A DNA stretch of 64,000 bases from Robiginitalea myxolifaciens (lineage in GTDB: Bacteria > Bacteroidota > Bacteroidia > Flavobacteriales > Flavobacteriaceae): assembly GCF_900115205.1 (NCBI RefSeq), contig NZ_FOYQ01000002.1, forward strand, positions 1,178,001-1,242,000, written 5' to 3'. Positions 44,443 through 56,200 of the stretch are shown in pieces. Positions within the stretch are counted from its first letter, which is position 1. The number at the start of each line of letters is the position of its first letter. The translations under genes were made by a program, and so were the position numbers. Under the pieces are notes generated by a model that had not been told where the DNA came from, ran no database searches, and saw nothing but the letters and a program-made list of their open reading frames with translations.

Positions 44443-44706
44443 TTATTTAGCTCTTTCAAGGATTTCTACCAATCGCCAACACTTGGTCTTGCTCATCGGA
44501 CGAGTTTCCATGATTTTCACGGTATCCCCGATGTTACAATCGTTGCTTTCGTCGTGGGCCACGTACTTTTTAGTCCGCAATACGAACTTTCCGTACATGG
44601 GGTGCTTCACGCGCTTAACTTCAGACACCACGATGGATTTCTCCATACGATTGCTGGTGACGACGCCGATACGTTCTTTTCTCAGATTTCTAGTTTGCGT
44701 TTCCAT
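44443..44706 (-). CDS. rpsQ: 30S ribosomal protein S17 (uS17)
   Basis: An 87-aa OB-fold protein. [19 protein letters not shown] and [20 protein letters not shown] are family hallmarks. It lies 13 bp after rpmC. Confidence 0.97.
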   Translation of the reverse strand: METQTRNLRKERIGVVTSNRMEKSIVVSEVKRVKHPMYGKFVLRTKKYVAHDESNDCNIGDTVKIMETRPMSKTKCWRLVEILERAK

Positions 44707-44719
44707 AAAGCAACACCAA

Positions 44720-44914
44720 TTATTGGTTTTCCCTTTTAGTTAATTCAGTTGCGAGCCGAGCCACGGTTCTGCGCGCATCGCGCAGTTGAAGTGGGTTCTC
44801 CAGGGGAGTAACGGAGTGTGACATTTTCATGTCCTCGTACTGCTTCTTGAGCGATACCATTTTCTCCTGCAGTTCCTCGACTGACATTTCTTTTATCTCT
44901 GACTGTTTCATCAT
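44720..44914 (-). CDS. rpmC: 50S ribosomal protein L29 (uL29)
   Basis: A 64-aa helical hairpin near the tunnel exit: [19 protein letters not shown] and [15 protein letters not shown]. Two adjacent ATGs (44914, 44911) are possible starts. Confidence 0.96.
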   Translation of the reverse strand: MMKQSEIKEMSVEELQEKMVSLKKQYEDMKMSHSVTPLENPLQLRDARRTVARLATELTKRENQ

Positions 44915-44923
44915 TCGTATTCT

Positions 44924-45346
44924 TTAGGAGGGATCGTAATCCCGGGCCACGATAAACTTGGTTTTAACCGGCAATTTTTGCGCGGCCAGGCGAAGTGCCT
45001 CCTGAGCGATCTCCTTATCAACACCGGCTACTTCGAACATGATTCGACCTGGTTTTACCACGGCCACCCAGTATTCAGGAGCACCTTTTCCTTTACCCAT
45101 ACGAACCTCGAGAGGTTTCTTGGTGATGGGTTTGTCCGGAAAGATTTTGATCCAGAGTTGTCCCTGTCGTTTCATGTAACGGGTAGCGGCGATACGCGCT
45201 GCCTCGATCTGACGGGAGGTAATGAAATTTGAATCCAGGGATTTGATCCCGAACATCCCGTTAGACAACTGGTGTCCGCGTTGGGAGATTCCCTTCATTC
45301 GGCCTTTCTGGGCCTTCCGAAACTTGGTTCTTTTTGGCTGTAACAT
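44924..45346 (-). CDS. rplP: 50S ribosomal protein L16 (uL16)
   Basis: A 140-aa L16 near the A-site. [19 protein letters not shown] is the N-terminus, with [14 protein letters not shown]-type core sequence and the C-terminal [13 protein letters not shown]. It is standard. Confidence 0.97.
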   Translation of the reverse strand: MLQPKRTKFRKAQKGRMKGISQRGHQLSNGMFGIKSLDSNFITSRQIEAARIAATRYMKRQGQLWIKIFPDKPITKKPLEVRMGKGKGAPEYWVAVVKPGRIMFEVAGVDKEIAQEALRLAAQKLPVKTKFIVARDYDPS

Positions 45347-45365
45347 CTTTCTCTACTCCTTATTA

Positions 45366-46079
45366 TTACTTTCTGCGACGTTTCTTCTGGTCTTTTCCTC
45401 CAGATTTTCCGCCACCGCCCTTGCTCATCCCCACCAGAGGAGAAAGCTCGCGCTTACCATATACTTCACCTTTCATGATCCACACCTTAACACCGATACG
45501 GCCATAAGTAGTGTGGGCTTCGTGCAATGCGTAATCGATATCCGCACGGAAGGTGGACAATGGGATACGACCATCCTTGTACGTTTCGGAACGGGCCATT
45601 TCAGCTCCGTTCAAACGTCCGGAGATCTGAACCTTGATTCCCTCTGCATTCATACGCATGGCTGCAGCAATTCCCATTTTGATCGCACGGCGGTAAGAAA
45701 TACGGCTCTCGATCTGACGGGCGATACTAGCGGCAACCAGGTTTGCATCTAATTCAGGACGCTTAATTTCAAAGATGTTGATCTGGACCTCCTTGTTGGT
45801 GATCTTTTTCAACTCTTCCTTGAGCTTGTCTACTTCCTGACCTCCTTTACCGATAATGATCCCAGGGCGAGCCGTGGTAATGGTTACGGTAATGAGTTTC
45901 AGGGTACGCTCAATAATTACGCGGCTAACGCTGGCTTTTGCCAAACGGGCGTGGATATACTTGCGGATTTTATCGTCTTCGGCGAGCTTGTCTCCGTAGT
46001 CGTCTCCTCCGTACCAGTTGGACTCCCAGCCCCGGATAATTCCCAGGCGATTCCCGATTGGATTGGTCTTTTGTCCCAT
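45366..46079 (-). CDS. rpsC: 30S ribosomal protein S3 (uS3)
   Basis: A 237-aa S3 at the mRNA entry channel. The type II KH domain carries the GKGG loop in [19 protein letters not shown]. The C-terminal domain has [17 protein letters not shown] and a Gly/Lys-rich basic tail. Confidence 0.97.
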   Translation of the reverse strand: MGQKTNPIGNRLGIIRGWESNWYGGDDYGDKLAEDDKIRKYIHARLAKASVSRVIIERTLKLITVTITTARPGIIIGKGGQEVDKLKEELKKITNKEVQINIFEIKRPELDANLVAASIARQIESRISYRRAIKMGIAAAMRMNAEGIKVQISGRLNGAEMARSETYKDGRIPLSTFRADIDYALHEAHTTYGRIGVKVWIMKGEVYGKRELSPLVGMSKGGGGKSGGKDQKKRRRK

Positions 46080-46087
46080 AGTTTACT

Positions 46088-46495
46088 CTAGCTTACTGCA
46101 TTATTTCTGGATCCCAACACGACTGTTACGTGGTTGGAACGCTTTCTGATTCTGTGTGCGCGACCCTGTGGTGCAGGACGAAGTCTTTTCAGCATTCGGC
46201 CACCATCTACACGGATTTCACTGATAAACAACTCAGCTTCCTCCACATCGGCTTCCTCATTCTTAGCCTGCCAGTTAGCTATGGCCGAAAGCACGAGTTT
46301 TTCGAGCTTGCGGGAAGCTTCCTTAGAATTGTATCGCAGGATGGCCAGGGCTTCTTCAACACCTTTTCCCCTTACCAGGTCAGCGACCAGGCGCATTTTG
46401 CGGGGGGAAGTCGGGCAGTCGTTCAGTTTGGCGAAAGCCAACTGCTGCTTTTCCTCGCGGATACGCTCTGCCATTTCTTTTTTACGAACTCCCAT
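46088..46495 (-). CDS. rplV: 50S ribosomal protein L22 (uL22)
   Basis: A 135-aa L22. [20 protein letters not shown] is the family start, and the tunnel-lining hairpin includes [19 protein letters not shown]. The ~20-residue N-terminal extension ([18 protein letters not shown]) is as in other Bacteroidota. Confidence 0.96.
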   Translation of the reverse strand: MGVRKKEMAERIREEKQQLAFAKLNDCPTSPRKMRLVADLVRGKGVEEALAILRYNSKEASRKLEKLVLSAIANWQAKNEEADVEEAELFISEIRVDGGRMLKRLRPAPQGRAHRIRKRSNHVTVVLGSRNNAVS

Positions 46496-46500
46496 AGCGC

Positions 46501-46779
46501 TTATCTTTTACCTTTATTTTTAGCTCCGGCGTGACCGCGGAAGGAACGCGTTGGTGAAAATTCACCCAGTTTGTGTCCTACCATGTTTTCGGTTACGTAT
46601 ACCGGTACAAATTGCTTTCCGTTGTGAACAGCGATGGTCTGCCCTACAAAATCAGGGGTGATCATCGATGCCCGAGACCAGGTTTTGATTACCGTTTTCT
46701 TACCTGAATCGACATTCTGCTGAACTTTCTTCTCCAGGCTGTAGTGAACGTATGGTCCTTTTTTAAGCGAACGTGCCAT
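46501..46779 (-). CDS. rpsS: 30S ribosomal protein S19 (uS19)
   Basis: A 92-aa S19 of the 30S head. It begins [19 protein letters not shown]; the C-terminal [18 protein letters not shown] is diagnostic. Confidence 0.97.
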   Translation of the reverse strand: MARSLKKGPYVHYSLEKKVQQNVDSGKKTVIKTWSRASMITPDFVGQTIAVHNGKQFVPVYVTENMVGHKLGEFSPTRSFRGHAGAKNKGKR

Positions 46780-46785
46780 GTCTTA

Positions 46786-47610
46786 TTATTTCTTTCTGCG
46801 TTCTACGATATAGCGATTGCTGTCCTTGGTACGGGAGCGCGTACGGAATCCTTTTGCAGGAACTCCATTGCGGGAGCGAGGATGTCCTCCGGACGCCCTT
46901 CCTTCTCCACCACCCATTGGGTGATCTACTGGGTTCATAGCCACAGGACGGGTACGTGGACGACGTCCTAACCAGCGGCTGCGACCGGCCTTTCCACTCA
47001 CTATAAGCTGGTGGTCGGAGTTGGATACTGCACCGATAGTCGCCAGGCAATTTGCCAGGATCATTCGGGTTTCTCCGGAAGGCAGCTTAATGGTGGCATA
47101 TTTACCATCCCGTGCCATGAGCTGAGCGAAAGTTCCCGCGCTACGTGCCATTACTGCTCCCTGACTTGGCCGAAGCTCGATGCAGGAAATAATGGTACCC
47201 AGGGGAATTTCCGAAAGGGGCATTGCATTTCCGATCTCAGGAGCAACTCCGGATCCGGATTGGATCTTCTGGCCTACCTGCAAACCGTTTTGCGCAATTA
47301 CATATCGCTTTTCATTATCGGTATACTGAACCAGGGCGATAAAAGCAGATCGGTTAGGATCGTACTGGATAGAGAGCACTTCTGCTGCCATATCCTGCTT
47401 ATCGCGCTTGAAATCAACGATTCGATAACGACGCTTGTGACCACCACCTTTGTAGCGCATGGTCATTTTTCCTCGACTGTTTCGCCCACCGGACTTTTTT
47501 AACGGAGCGAGCAAGCTCTTCTCCGGCTTATCAGTAGTTACCGCGTCGAAGCCGTTCACTACTCTAAATCGCTGTCCGGGGGTTATTGGTTTTAACTTTC
47601 TGACTGACAT
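46786..47610 (-). CDS. rplB: 50S ribosomal protein L2 (uL2)
   Basis: A 274-aa L2, close to the peptidyl-transferase centre. The C-terminal [17 protein letters not shown] includes the conserved His region. [19 protein letters not shown] is the N-terminal signature. Confidence 0.98.
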   Translation of the reverse strand: MSVRKLKPITPGQRFRVVNGFDAVTTDKPEKSLLAPLKKSGGRNSRGKMTMRYKGGGHKRRYRIVDFKRDKQDMAAEVLSIQYDPNRSAFIALVQYTDNEKRYVIAQNGLQVGQKIQSGSGVAPEIGNAMPLSEIPLGTIISCIELRPSQGAVMARSAGTFAQLMARDGKYATIKLPSGETRMILANCLATIGAVSNSDHQLIVSGKAGRSRWLGRRPRTRPVAMNPVDHPMGGGEGRASGGHPRSRNGVPAKGFRTRSRTKDSNRYIVERRKK

Positions 47611-47624
47611 CGCTTGTCTGGTCT

Positions 47625-47915
47625 TTAAAGATTACTGTAAAAATCAATTACGTCTCCGTCCTGTACGTCTACGATTGCCTTTTTGTAAGCATCCGTTTTC
47701 CCGTGCTGAATACCAGTCTTCGTATATCGGGTACGACGGGTTGGACCGTAATTCATAGTGCGAACCTTGGTTACTGAAACCCCGTAGGTGTTCTCAACCG
47801 CTTCCTTAATCTGGAGCTTGTTGGCCTTTGGGTTCACCAGGAAACCATAGCGGTTATACAACTCGCTATCGGCTGTCATTTTTTCCGTAATTATCGGTTT
47901 AATCAACACACTCAT
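47625..47915 (-). CDS. rplW: 50S ribosomal protein L23 (uL23)
   Basis: A 96-aa L23, a docking site for trigger factor and SRP at the tunnel exit. It starts [19 protein letters not shown] and has [18 protein letters not shown]. Confidence 0.97.
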   Translation of the reverse strand: MSVLIKPIITEKMTADSELYNRYGFLVNPKANKLQIKEAVENTYGVSVTKVRTMNYGPTRRTRYTKTGIQHGKTDAYKKAIVDVQDGDVIDFYSNL

Positions 47916-47920
47916 GGTTC

Positions 47921-48550
47921 CTATTTTGAAAGGTTCGCTTCAATTCCTTCTAAAGCACCTTCGGTAAGAACGACAGAATTTGCGTTCATAATTTTGTAAG
48001 TGCTTAATTCTGAGGAAGTTATAACCTCTGCGCCTGGCAAATTGCGCGACGACAAATATACGTTATTATTCGTATTGCCCAACACGATGAGGGACTTTTT
48101 GTCGGCGATTCCCAGAGCGGCAAGGATTTGTTTGAAATCACTGGTCTTAGGTGCCTCCATCTGGAAGTCTTCAACTACAGTGATCGCCTTATCGCTATTC
48201 TTGATGCTCAACGCTGATTTTCGGGCCAGACGCTTCACATTTTTATTCAGCTTTTGGGTGTAATCCTTTGGTCGTGGACCAAAGATTCGACCCCCACCGC
48301 GGAAGATAGGAGACTTGATGCTACCCGCACGCGCTGTACCGGTTCCCTTTTGCTTTTTGAGCTTACGGGTACTACCGACAATTTCTGCACGTTCTTTTGC
48401 CTTGTGCGTTCCCTGACGCTGATGGGCCAGATACTGCTTGACATCCAGGTAGATGGCATGCTCATTCGGCTCAATTTTGTAAACTGCATCGCTCAGCTCT
48501 GCCTTGCGACCGGTTTCTTTGCCTTTGATATCTAATACTGCTACCTTCAT
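47921..48550 (-). CDS. rplD: 50S ribosomal protein L4 (uL4)
   Basis: A 209-aa L4. In many bacteria it also represses the S10 operon. The tunnel-lining loop includes KKQKGTGTARAGSIKSPIFRGGG. Its ATG overlaps the TAA of rplC by one base, indicating coupled translation. Confidence 0.97.
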   Translation of the reverse strand: MKVAVLDIKGKETGRKAELSDAVYKIEPNEHAIYLDVKQYLAHQRQGTHKAKERAEIVGSTRKLKKQKGTGTARAGSIKSPIFRGGGRIFGPRPKDYTQKLNKNVKRLARKSALSIKNSDKAITVVEDFQMEAPKTSDFKQILAALGIADKKSLIVLGNTNNNVYLSSRNLPGAEVITSSELSTYKIMNANSVVLTEGALEGIEANLSK

Positions 48551-49167
48551 TACTTCTCAATGGTTATGTACGCATTCTTATGACCAGGAACAGCTCCTTT
48601 AAGAACCAGGAGGTTCTTTTCCGGAACGACTTTCAGGACACGCAGGTTCTGAACGGTAACCCGCTCGTTCCCCATTTGTCCGGCCATACGCATACCTTTA
48701 AAAACTCGGGCTGGATAAGATGCCGCCCCAATAGATCCGGGAGCACGCAGCCTGTTGTGCTGACCGTGAGTAGCTTGTCCCACACCACCAAAACCATGGC
48801 GCTTTACAACTCCCTGAAATCCTTTTCCTTTGGAAATTCCGCTTACATCGACGAATTCTCCTTCCTGAAACAAGTCGACGCCGATAACGTCTCCTAATTT
48901 GTGTTCCCCATCAAAATCGCGGAATTCGACAACCTTTTTCTTAGGTGCAGTGCCTGCTTTCTTAAAATGACCGTTCTCGGCCTTGTTAGCACGCTTTTCT
49001 GCCTTGTCATCGAAACCGAGCTGAAGGGCTTGATACCCGTCAACCTCTTCGGTTCTGACTTGGGTGACGACACAAGGTCCTGCTTCGATAACGGTACACG
49101 GTACATTCTTACCGTTCTCGTCAAAGATGCTGGTCATGCCGACTTTTCTTCCGATTAACCCAGACAT
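48550..49167 (-). CDS. rplC: 50S ribosomal protein L3 (uL3)
   Basis: A 205-aa L3. The long loop near the peptidyl-transferase centre reads [18 protein letters not shown]. The Gln that PrmB methylates in E. coli L3 (in GSIGQNQ) is replaced by Ala. The 190-bp gap upstream of it, to rpsJ, is the largest in the supercluster. Confidence 0.97.
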   Translation of the reverse strand: MSGLIGRKVGMTSIFDENGKNVPCTVIEAGPCVVTQVRTEEVDGYQALQLGFDDKAEKRANKAENGHFKKAGTAPKKKVVEFRDFDGEHKLGDVIGVDLFQEGEFVDVSGISKGKGFQGVVKRHGFGGVGQATHGQHNRLRAPGSIGAASYPARVFKGMRMAGQMGNERVTVQNLRVLKVVPEKNLLVLKGAVPGHKNAYITIEK

Positions 49168-49273
49168 AGATTTAACTAATTAAGTGGGTGGCGCATCCTT
49201 GGATTCCTTCGTGGAACCGGGCTACTCCATCCCGATTATTACTCTTTTTACTAAAGTTTCTGACAAAAAAACA

Positions 49274-49294
49274 GGGCCAAAAATAATTCGACCC
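49274..49294 (-). terminator. Possible attenuator hairpin in the rpsJ-rplC gap
   Basis: On the minus strand GGGTC (49294-49290), an 11-nt loop and GGCCC (49278-49274) form a short stem with one G-U pair. It is followed by TG and seven T. It is weak, but lies in the 190-bp leader of rplC, where autogenous control would be expected. The rest of the gap (49168-49357) shows no gene. Confidence 0.3.
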
Positions 49295-49357
49295 CGAATG
49301 TATTTTTGTTTCCGTTTTTCCCCCTGCACGCAGCAGAAGGACATGTCGTAAAGGTCG

Positions 49358-49663
49358 TCAGACCTTGATCTCTACCTCAACCCCGCTGGGAAGCTCGAGC
49401 TTCATCAGTGCATCGATGGTTTTGGAAGAGGAACTATATATATCCAGAAGCCTTTTGTAAGAGCTCAGCTCAAACTGCTCCCGGGATTTCTTATTCACGT
49501 GCGGCGAACGCAATACCGTGAAGATTTTCTTGTGCGTTGGTAACGGAATAGGCCCGGTTACCACTGCTCCGGTGGTTTTCACCGTTTTTACGATCTTCTC
49601 AGCAGACTTGTCTACCAGGTTGTGATCGTAAGACTTTAATTTAATTCTGATTTTCTGACTCAT
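49358..49663 (-). CDS. rpsJ: 30S ribosomal protein S10 (uS10, NusE)
   Basis: A 101-aa S10, which also serves as NusE in antitermination. It starts [19 protein letters not shown] and has [20 protein letters not shown]. The ATG at 49663 is used; a GTG immediately upstream could also be read. Here it is the last gene of the str group, directly after fusA, in the place tuf often occupies. Confidence 0.97.
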   Translation of the reverse strand: MSQKIRIKLKSYDHNLVDKSAEKIVKTVKTTGAVVTGPIPLPTHKKIFTVLRSPHVNKKSREQFELSSYKRLLDIYSSSSKTIDALMKLELPSGVEVEIKV

Positions 49664-49674
49664 CACTACCTGAT

Positions 49675-51804
49675 TTATGCGGTTACACCTTTGGTTGCCT
49701 TAATCACTTCCTCAGCGATGTTCGACGGAGTCTCCGCGTAGTGGGAGAATTCCATGGTAGACGTGGCACGACCAGAAGACAACGTCCTCAGGGAAGTTAC
49801 GTATCCGAACATTTCTGAAAGTGGCACATCGGCCTTGATCACTTTGGAACCAGCGCGGTCGGACATGTTGTTTACCTGTCCGCGACGGCGGTTCAAATCT
49901 CCTACGATATCCCCCATGTTTTCTTCTGGAGTAAGTACCTCCAGTTTCATGATGGGCTCCATCAGTACAGGACGACAAGCTTTTGCAGCCTCCTTGTAAC
50001 CAATTTTTGCAGCCAGTTCGAAAGAGAGCGAATCAGAATCCACAGGGTGGAATGATCCATCCTTAAGGGTAATCTTCATGCTGTCCATTTCGAATCCAGC
50101 CAAAGGACCATTCTGCATAGCAGTCTTAAATCCTTTCTCTACAGAAGGGATATATTCTTTAGGAATATTACCTCCCTTAATCTCGTTGACAAAGGTAAGT
50201 CCCTGATCTTCTTCACTATCGGCAGGCGACATGGTAAACACGATATCCGCGAATTTACCGCGACCACCGGTTTGTTTCTTGTACACCTCTCTGTGGTTGG
50301 CCTCCTTGGTAAGTGCTTCTTTGTACTCTACCTGAGGTTCTCCCTGGTTTACTTCCACCTTGAACTCGCGACGCAGACGGTCTACGATAATGTCGAGGTG
50401 AAGCTCTCCCATTCCGGAGATAATAGTCTGTCCGCTGGCCTCGTCAGTTTTAACCTGGAAGGTCGGATCTTCTTCCGCCAGTTTAGCAAGTGCCATCCCG
50501 AGCTTATCGACATCTGCCTTGGTCTTTGGCTCCACGGCAATACCGATCACAGGCTCCGGGAAGTTCATACTCTCCAGAACGATCGGGTGTTTTTCAGAAC
50601 TCAGGGTGTCCCCTGTTTTGATGTCTTTAAATCCTACCGCAGCTCCGATATCCCCGGCTTCAATGCTCTCAATAGCATTCTGCTTATTCGAGTGCATTTG
50701 ATAAATACGGGAAATACGCTCCTTGTTTCCTGAACGGTTGTTCAATACATAAGAACCGGCATCCAAACGACCGGAATAGCAACGGAAAAATGCCAGGCGT
50801 CCTACGAAAGGATCGGTAGCAATTTTAAAGGCCAGGGCCGAGAAAGGTTCTTTTGGATCGGGCTTACGGGATACTTTTTGCTCAGTATCCGGATTAATAC
50901 CTTCGATTGCCTCCTTATCCAGTGGAGAAGGCAGGTAGCGGCATACACAGTCCAATAAGAACTGCACACCTTTATTCTTAAACGCTGAACCACAAACCAT
51001 TGGGATGATACTCATGTCCATCACAGCGGCGCGTAAGGCAGCGTGTACTTCATCTTCAGTGATGGAATCTTCGTCCTCGAAGAATTTTTCCATCAGGTTC
51101 TCATCGTATTCAGCAACTGCTTCGATGAGCTCGGCGCGATATTTTTTAACATCGGCTACCATTTCAGCAGGAATCTCAATTTCCTGGAAGGTAGATCCCA
51201 TGTTATCCTCATCCCAAACAATGGCACGGTTCTTAACCAGGTCTACAATTCCTTTGAAATCCGCTTCATCCCCGATAGGCAATACGATTGGCACTGCATT
51301 GGATTTCAGCATGTCGCGAACTTGCTGGCAAACTGCCAAAAAGTTAGATCCCTGACGGTCCATTTTGTTTACAAAGCCCATACGTGGAACCTTGTAGTTG
51401 TCCGCCAAACGCCAGTTGGTCTCCGACTGAGGTTCTACCCCATCTACAGCACTGAAAAGGAATACCAATCCGTCGAGTACCCGGAGGGAACGGTTTACCT
51501 CAACGGTAAAGTCAACGTGCCCGGGGGTGTCGATAATATTGAAGTGGTAATCTTTTGTATTAGCCTGAGGCTGCCCGTTTAAAAGAGGAAATTTCCAGGT
51601 ACAGGTGGTAGCTGCAGAGGTAATGGTAATTCCACGCTCCTGCTCCTGCTCCATCCAGTCCATGGTCGCTGCACCATCGTGCACCTCCCCGATCTTGTGG
51701 CTTACCCCGGTATAAAAGAGGATTCGCTCCGTAGTGGTCGTTTTCCCGGCATCGATGTGCGCGGCAATTCCGATGTTTCTGGTGTATGTTAAATCTCTTC
51801 CCAT
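49675..51804 (-). CDS. fusA: Elongation factor G
   Basis: A 709-aa translocase GTPase. G1 [16 protein letters not shown]3 [12 protein letters not shown] and G4 VNKMDRQG are present, then domains II-V ending in [24 protein letters not shown]. Length and motifs are standard for EF-G1. It lies in the str operon between rpsG and rpsJ; tuf is absent here. Confidence 0.97.
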   Translation of the reverse strand: MGRDLTYTRNIGIAAHIDAGKTTTTERILFYTGVSHKIGEVHDGAATMDWMEQEQERGITITSAATTCTWKFPLLNGQPQANTKDYHFNIIDTPGHVDFTVEVNRSLRVLDGLVFLFSAVDGVEPQSETNWRLADNYKVPRMGFVNKMDRQGSNFLAVCQQVRDMLKSNAVPIVLPIGDEADFKGIVDLVKNRAIVWDEDNMGSTFQEIEIPAEMVADVKKYRAELIEAVAEYDENLMEKFFEDEDSITEDEVHAALRAAVMDMSIIPMVCGSAFKNKGVQFLLDCVCRYLPSPLDKEAIEGINPDTEQKVSRKPDPKEPFSALAFKIATDPFVGRLAFFRCYSGRLDAGSYVLNNRSGNKERISRIYQMHSNKQNAIESIEAGDIGAAVGFKDIKTGDTLSSEKHPIVLESMNFPEPVIGIAVEPKTKADVDKLGMALAKLAEEDPTFQVKTDEASGQTIISGMGELHLDIIVDRLRREFKVEVNQGEPQVEYKEALTKEANHREVYKKQTGGRGKFADIVFTMSPADSEEDQGLTFVNEIKGGNIPKEYIPSVEKGFKTAMQNGPLAGFEMDSMKITLKDGSFHPVDSDSLSFELAAKIGYKEAAKACRPVLMEPIMKLEVLTPEENMGDIVGDLNRRRGQVNNMSDRAGSKVIKADVPLSEMFGYVTSLRTLSSGRATSTMEFSHYAETPSNIAEEVIKATKGVTA

Positions 51805-51812
51805 GCTATCGC

Positions 51813-52289
51813 TTAGAATCTAAAATGTGAGAATGCTTTGTTGGCTTCTGCCATCTTGTGCGTATCAACACGCTTCTTAACTGCAGCACCTTCCTCCTTG
51901 GAAGCAGCAATAATTTCAGCAGCCAGCTTCTGAGCCATTGATTTCTCATTACGCTTGCGCGAAAAGCTGATCAACCACTTCATAGCGGTGGAAATTTTGC
52001 GATCCGGACGGATTTGCATAGGGATTTGGAAAGTAGCACCCCCTACACGGCGGCTGCGTACTTCTACGTGAGGCATAACATTGGAAAGTGCGTCTTTCCA
52101 AAGCTCCAAAGCGGATTTCTCCTCATCCGTTTTCTTTTGTTCTACGATATCCATGGCATCGTAGAAAATCTTGAAGGCGACGGATTTTTTACCGTCCCAC
52201 ATCATCATATTGACAAAGCGCGTTACCAGTTGATCGTTAAATCTCGGATCTGGTAACAGCGGTCTCTTTTTTGCCTGTCTTTTTCTCAT
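51813..52289 (-). CDS. rpsG: 30S ribosomal protein S7 (uS7)
   Basis: A 158-aa S7, primary binder of the 16S 3' domain and often regulator of the str operon. It begins [20 protein letters not shown] and includes [20 protein letters not shown]. Confidence 0.97.
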   Translation of the reverse strand: MRKRQAKKRPLLPDPRFNDQLVTRFVNMMMWDGKKSVAFKIFYDAMDIVEQKKTDEEKSALELWKDALSNVMPHVEVRSRRVGGATFQIPMQIRPDRKISTAMKWLISFSRKRNEKSMAQKLAAEIIAASKEEGAAVKKRVDTHKMAEANKAFSHFRF

Positions 52290-52312
52290 TGCTGCTAATT
52301 AATGGGTTAGAC

Positions 52313-52687
52313 CTAGTTCTTGGGTCGCTTCGCACCGTACTTGGAACGTCTCTGGGTACGTCCGGCTACACCGGCAGTATCCAATGCTCCCCGTACAATG
52401 TGGTAACGAACACCTGGCAGGTCTTTTACCCGTCCGCCTCTAACCAATACTATCGAGTGCTCCTGGAGGTTGTGTCCCTCTCCGGGGATGTAAGCGTTGA
52501 CTTCCTTACCGTTAGTCAACCTTACCCGGGCCACTTTCCGCATTGCGGAGTTAGGCTTTTTAGGCGTAGTGGTGTACACTCGGGTGCATACTCCTCTTCG
52601 CTGAGGGCACGAATCCAAAGCAGCCGATTTACTCTTCTTGGTAATTGTGGCTCTTCCTTTTCGTACTAATTGTGAAATCGTTGGCAT
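52313..52687 (-). CDS. rpsL: 30S ribosomal protein S12 (uS12)
   Basis: A 124-aa S12 of the decoding centre. [20 protein letters not shown] retains Lys43/44 and [13 protein letters not shown] retains Lys near 88; these are the residues altered in streptomycin-resistant mutants, so the allele looks wild type. It is the first gene of the supercluster, with a good promoter upstream. Confidence 0.97.
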   Translation of the reverse strand: MPTISQLVRKGRATITKKSKSAALDSCPQRRGVCTRVYTTTPKKPNSAMRKVARVRLTNGKEVNAYIPGEGHNLQEHSIVLVRGGRVKDLPGVRYHIVRGALDTAGVAGRTQRRSKYGAKRPKN

Positions 52688-52725
52688 ATAAGCTTTTATA
52701 TAAACTCCCCTCGTTTAAGGGCTGG

Positions 52726-52755
52726 CAAATGTACTAAACTTTACTTATAATTCAA
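52726..52755 (-). promoter_or_regulatory. Flavobacterial promoter of the ribosomal supercluster
   Basis: On the minus strand, TTG at 52755-52753 and TACATTTG at 52733-52726 are separated by exactly 19 bp. This is the consensus TTG-N19-TAnnTTTG. The -7 element ends 38 bp before the rpsL ATG. Confidence 0.75.
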
Positions 52756-53165
52756 ATGGGTGTGCTGGAAATTTGGGTAAAATTTATCTGCGCGAGAGCA
52801 GCGCGCCTGGCCATCCGCTATCCAGATCTGTCGACCGGGATTGAAAAGACGTATGTGGTTGTGCCTTTCAAGGGAATTTATACCTTAATATATATACTAC
52901 CTTAAAATACTCAAATGAATTCTTTTCCTACCGACACAAAAGCACAACACTAAAAATGCTGGTTTCCATGGGATTTACTTAGACCCCCCAGCGCAACGCA
53001 ACGGTTCGGGGAGTTTTGCATTCTAGTAATAGAGCTGATTGAAGTACAAGACGGATTTTTTCAAATTCGCAATTAAAGTGAGATTGAATTAGCGCGGTCT
53101 CAATAAACCTGCCTTTAAAATCTGTGATAGTCATTAACAAACTTTCGCTTAAAGTTTTATTAAAA
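52756..53165. other. Gene-free region between the ribosomal promoter and susC
   Basis: The spacer between rpsL (52687) and susC (53229) is 541 bp. Apart from the two promoters, I see only a small GC-rich hairpin candidate (around 52791-52807) and A/T-rich stretches. A short frame on the minus strand (52979-53185) has no start context or recognisable product. It may hold control sequences for the highly expressed genes on either side. Confidence 0.45.
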
Positions 53166-53173
53166 TAAGTTTG
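53166..53173 (+). promoter_or_regulatory. Candidate -7 element of the susC operon
   Basis: TAAGTTTG matches TAnnTTTG, giving a leader of about 50 nt before the ATG at 53229. There is no TTG at -33, so an activator or alternative sigma could be involved. Confidence 0.45.
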
Positions 53174-53228
53174 GATTATTAACACAGAATTAAGATTTTC
53201 GCAGGTAGCTAATTCAAATAATTAAAAA

Positions 53229-56200
53229 ATGAGAACAAATTTAAATGGAATCTTGACGCTGTTATTGGCGTTTGTTGTGCAGATTTCCTTTGCACAAGAC
53301 AGGGCGATTTCAGGTACGGTCACGGATGCCGATGGCTTGCCGCTACCTGGAGTGAACATCGTTGTTGAGGGTACCACTACCGGTACTCAATCCGATTTCG
53401 ACGGAAATTATTCTCTTCAGGCCAGCACTGGCCAGGTATTGGTATTTACCTACCTGGGGATGCGCGCCGAGCGGAGAAGTGTCGGAGCGGGCAGCACGAT
53501 TAACGTTCAAATGTCCGAAGACGCCCAGGCCCTCGAAGAGGTAGTTGTAACGGCTCAGGGTATTAAGCGTGAGAAAAAAGCACTGGGTTATGCTGTATCT
53601 AACGTAGACGAGGAAAAACTCGCCGACCGTACGGAAGGTGATATCGGTCGTGTACTTACAGGTAAGGCCTCAGGGGTTAACATTACTCAGCAGAGTGGTG
53701 TTTCCGGTTCTGCGACTAACATCGTTATCCGGGGATATCAGTCCTTTAGCCAGAACAACCAGCCGCTTTTCATCGTTGACGGTGTACCTTTCAGTAGTGA
53801 CACCAACGCTCAAGGTGATTTTGCCGACGGTAACAACGGTTCTTCTCGCTTCCTGGATCTGGATCCTAACAATATCGAGAGCGTTAACGTTCTTAAGGGT
53901 CTTTCTGCAGCAACCCTGTACGGGGAGCAAGGAAAGAACGGGGTAATCCTGATTACCACCAAAAACGGATCTTTGGGTGGAAAGCCTAAGAAATCCGAAA
54001 TCACCATTGCTTCTAGCTTATTCTTCAATGAGCTGGCTTCAATGCCGGATTACCAAGATCAGTACGGTAACGGATTTGACCAGGCATTTGGATGGTTCTT
54101 CTCTAACTGGGGTCCTTCCTTCGATCGCGAAGGTCGCGCTGGATGGGGTAACGCAGCCAACTTCCCTGGAATTTACGATCTGCAAAACGACGGTACCATC
54201 CTTCACCCATTCTCAACTGCAGGTGCTTCTACAGGAATCCCTGCTGCGTTCCCAGAATTTCAGGGACGTCGTTACGCGTGGAAGCCTTACAACAGTGTTG
54301 GGCAATTCTTCCGCACTGGTACTGTAGCGAACATCTCGATCAACGCTAACGGAGCCTCTGAGGATGGTAAAATCACTTACAACGCGAGTTACGGTCACCT
54401 GGACGATGAAGGGTTTACACCTGGAAACAACCTGAAGCGTAACACGATTGGTGTAGGGGGACGTGCTCAGCTGAGCAACAAGTTCACCATTTCTGGAACC
54501 ATGAACTACTCGCGTACTGATTTCCGCTCGCCTCCTGTTGCTCGTGGAGACGGTAGCCAGGTATCTGGTGATGGAGCTTCGGTATTCTCGAATGTATTCT
54601 TTACGCCTCGTTCGGTTGACTTGGTTAACATTCCTTTCCAGAATCCTATTACTGGTGGAAGTGTTTACTACCGTCAGAACAACAGTATCCAGCACCCGCT
54701 GTGGACTGTGGCCAATGCCGGAACACGTCAGTTGACCAACCGTGCCTTTGGACGTCTGTCTGCACAGTACGACTTCAGCGACAACCTGAACCTGTTGTAC
54801 CGCTTTGGATATGACGTTTATAACGAGCGTAACACACAGTTCCAGCACAAAGGAGGTATCGACGTTTCGACGCAGTTCCTCTCCGGTGTATACGGAAGCT
54901 GGGATAACAACAATACCATCTGGAACCACGATGTTATCCTGAATGGTTCTTACGACCTGACTGAGAAACTTGACCTTACCTTCAACGTGGGTGGTCAGGC
55001 GCGATCTACTTACTACGATCGTAACGGAGTATTCAGTAGTGGTCAGAATGTATTTGGTGTACTGCGCCACTTCAACTACGACCTTCAGAACGAAATCCAG
55101 TTTACCCAACGTAACAACCTTGTTGGTGTTTACGGACAGGTTGACCTTGGATACGATGATTTCCTTTATCTGACACTCAATGGTCGTAACGACTGGGTAT
55201 CTAACCAATCTGTAGAAAATCGCTCCCTCTTCTATAAGGGTGCCTCTTTCTCCTTCATTCCAACTTCAGCTTTCGAAGGCCTCTCTAGCCAGGGTGGGAT
55301 TAACTTCCTGAAGCTTCGTGGTGGATACGGGGAATCTGCAGGTTTCGCAACCGGATATCCAACTTCTGTTGACTTATTCCTGGACACTCAGGATTTCGTC
55401 AACCAAGATGGAGGCTTCGTAGTGACGAACACTGTATCGAATACTGTGGCTAACCCAGGTATCAAGCCTGAGCGTTATACCGAGATCGAAGCAGGTATTG
55501 AAGGACGTTTCTTCAACTTCGTTACCCTTGACCTTTCGGTTTACCGTCGTATTACTAACGACCTTATCATCAACCGTCCTCTGGATCCTTCTACCGGTGG
55601 TACCGCAATCCAAACCAACGTTGGGGAGATTGAAGGTACTGGTATCGAGGCCGACTTAGGACTGGCACTGATCAACACTGAAGACTTCAGCTGGAATGTG
55701 AACGCTAACTTCACCTCCGGTGAGTCAGTCGTTAACGATTTGGGTCTGGATACAGACATCATCGTATATGCCGGTTTCACCAACTTAGGTAACGCTGCGA
55801 TTGAAGGTGAGCGTCTTGGGGTTATCGTAGGTAGCCGTATCCAACGCGATGAGAACGGTAACTTCGTAGTAGATGCCAGTGGTAACTACATCGACGAAGA
55901 AGTAGATGAAAACGGAAGGCTCCCAATTATCGGGGATCCAACTCCTGACTTCCTCTTAAACATCGGATCTGACTTGAGCTACAAAGGCTTCAACTTCAGC
56001 TTCCTGTTCAACCACCAGCAAGGAGGGGATATCTACTCAGAAACAACTGCGGTACTTTTAGGTCGTGGATTGATCGAAGAAACTGTAGATCGTGAGACTA
56101 CCTTTATCCTTCCTGGGGTAAGTACAGATGGTAGCCCGAACACAGTAGCTATCAACAACTCTGCGTACTACTTTAGTAATGTACTCTTCGGACCCAATGA

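Noticed and set aside
52979-53185. 68-codon minus-strand frame in the rpsL-susC spacer
   Set aside because: No signal, family or promoter is seen, and it overlaps the susC -7 element. Kept as part of the gene-free region.
54213-55208. 331-codon open frame antisense to susC
   Set aside because: It lies wholly inside susC on the other strand, has a Val/Thr/Arg-rich composition typical of a shadow frame of codon-biased genes, and has no domain or signal.
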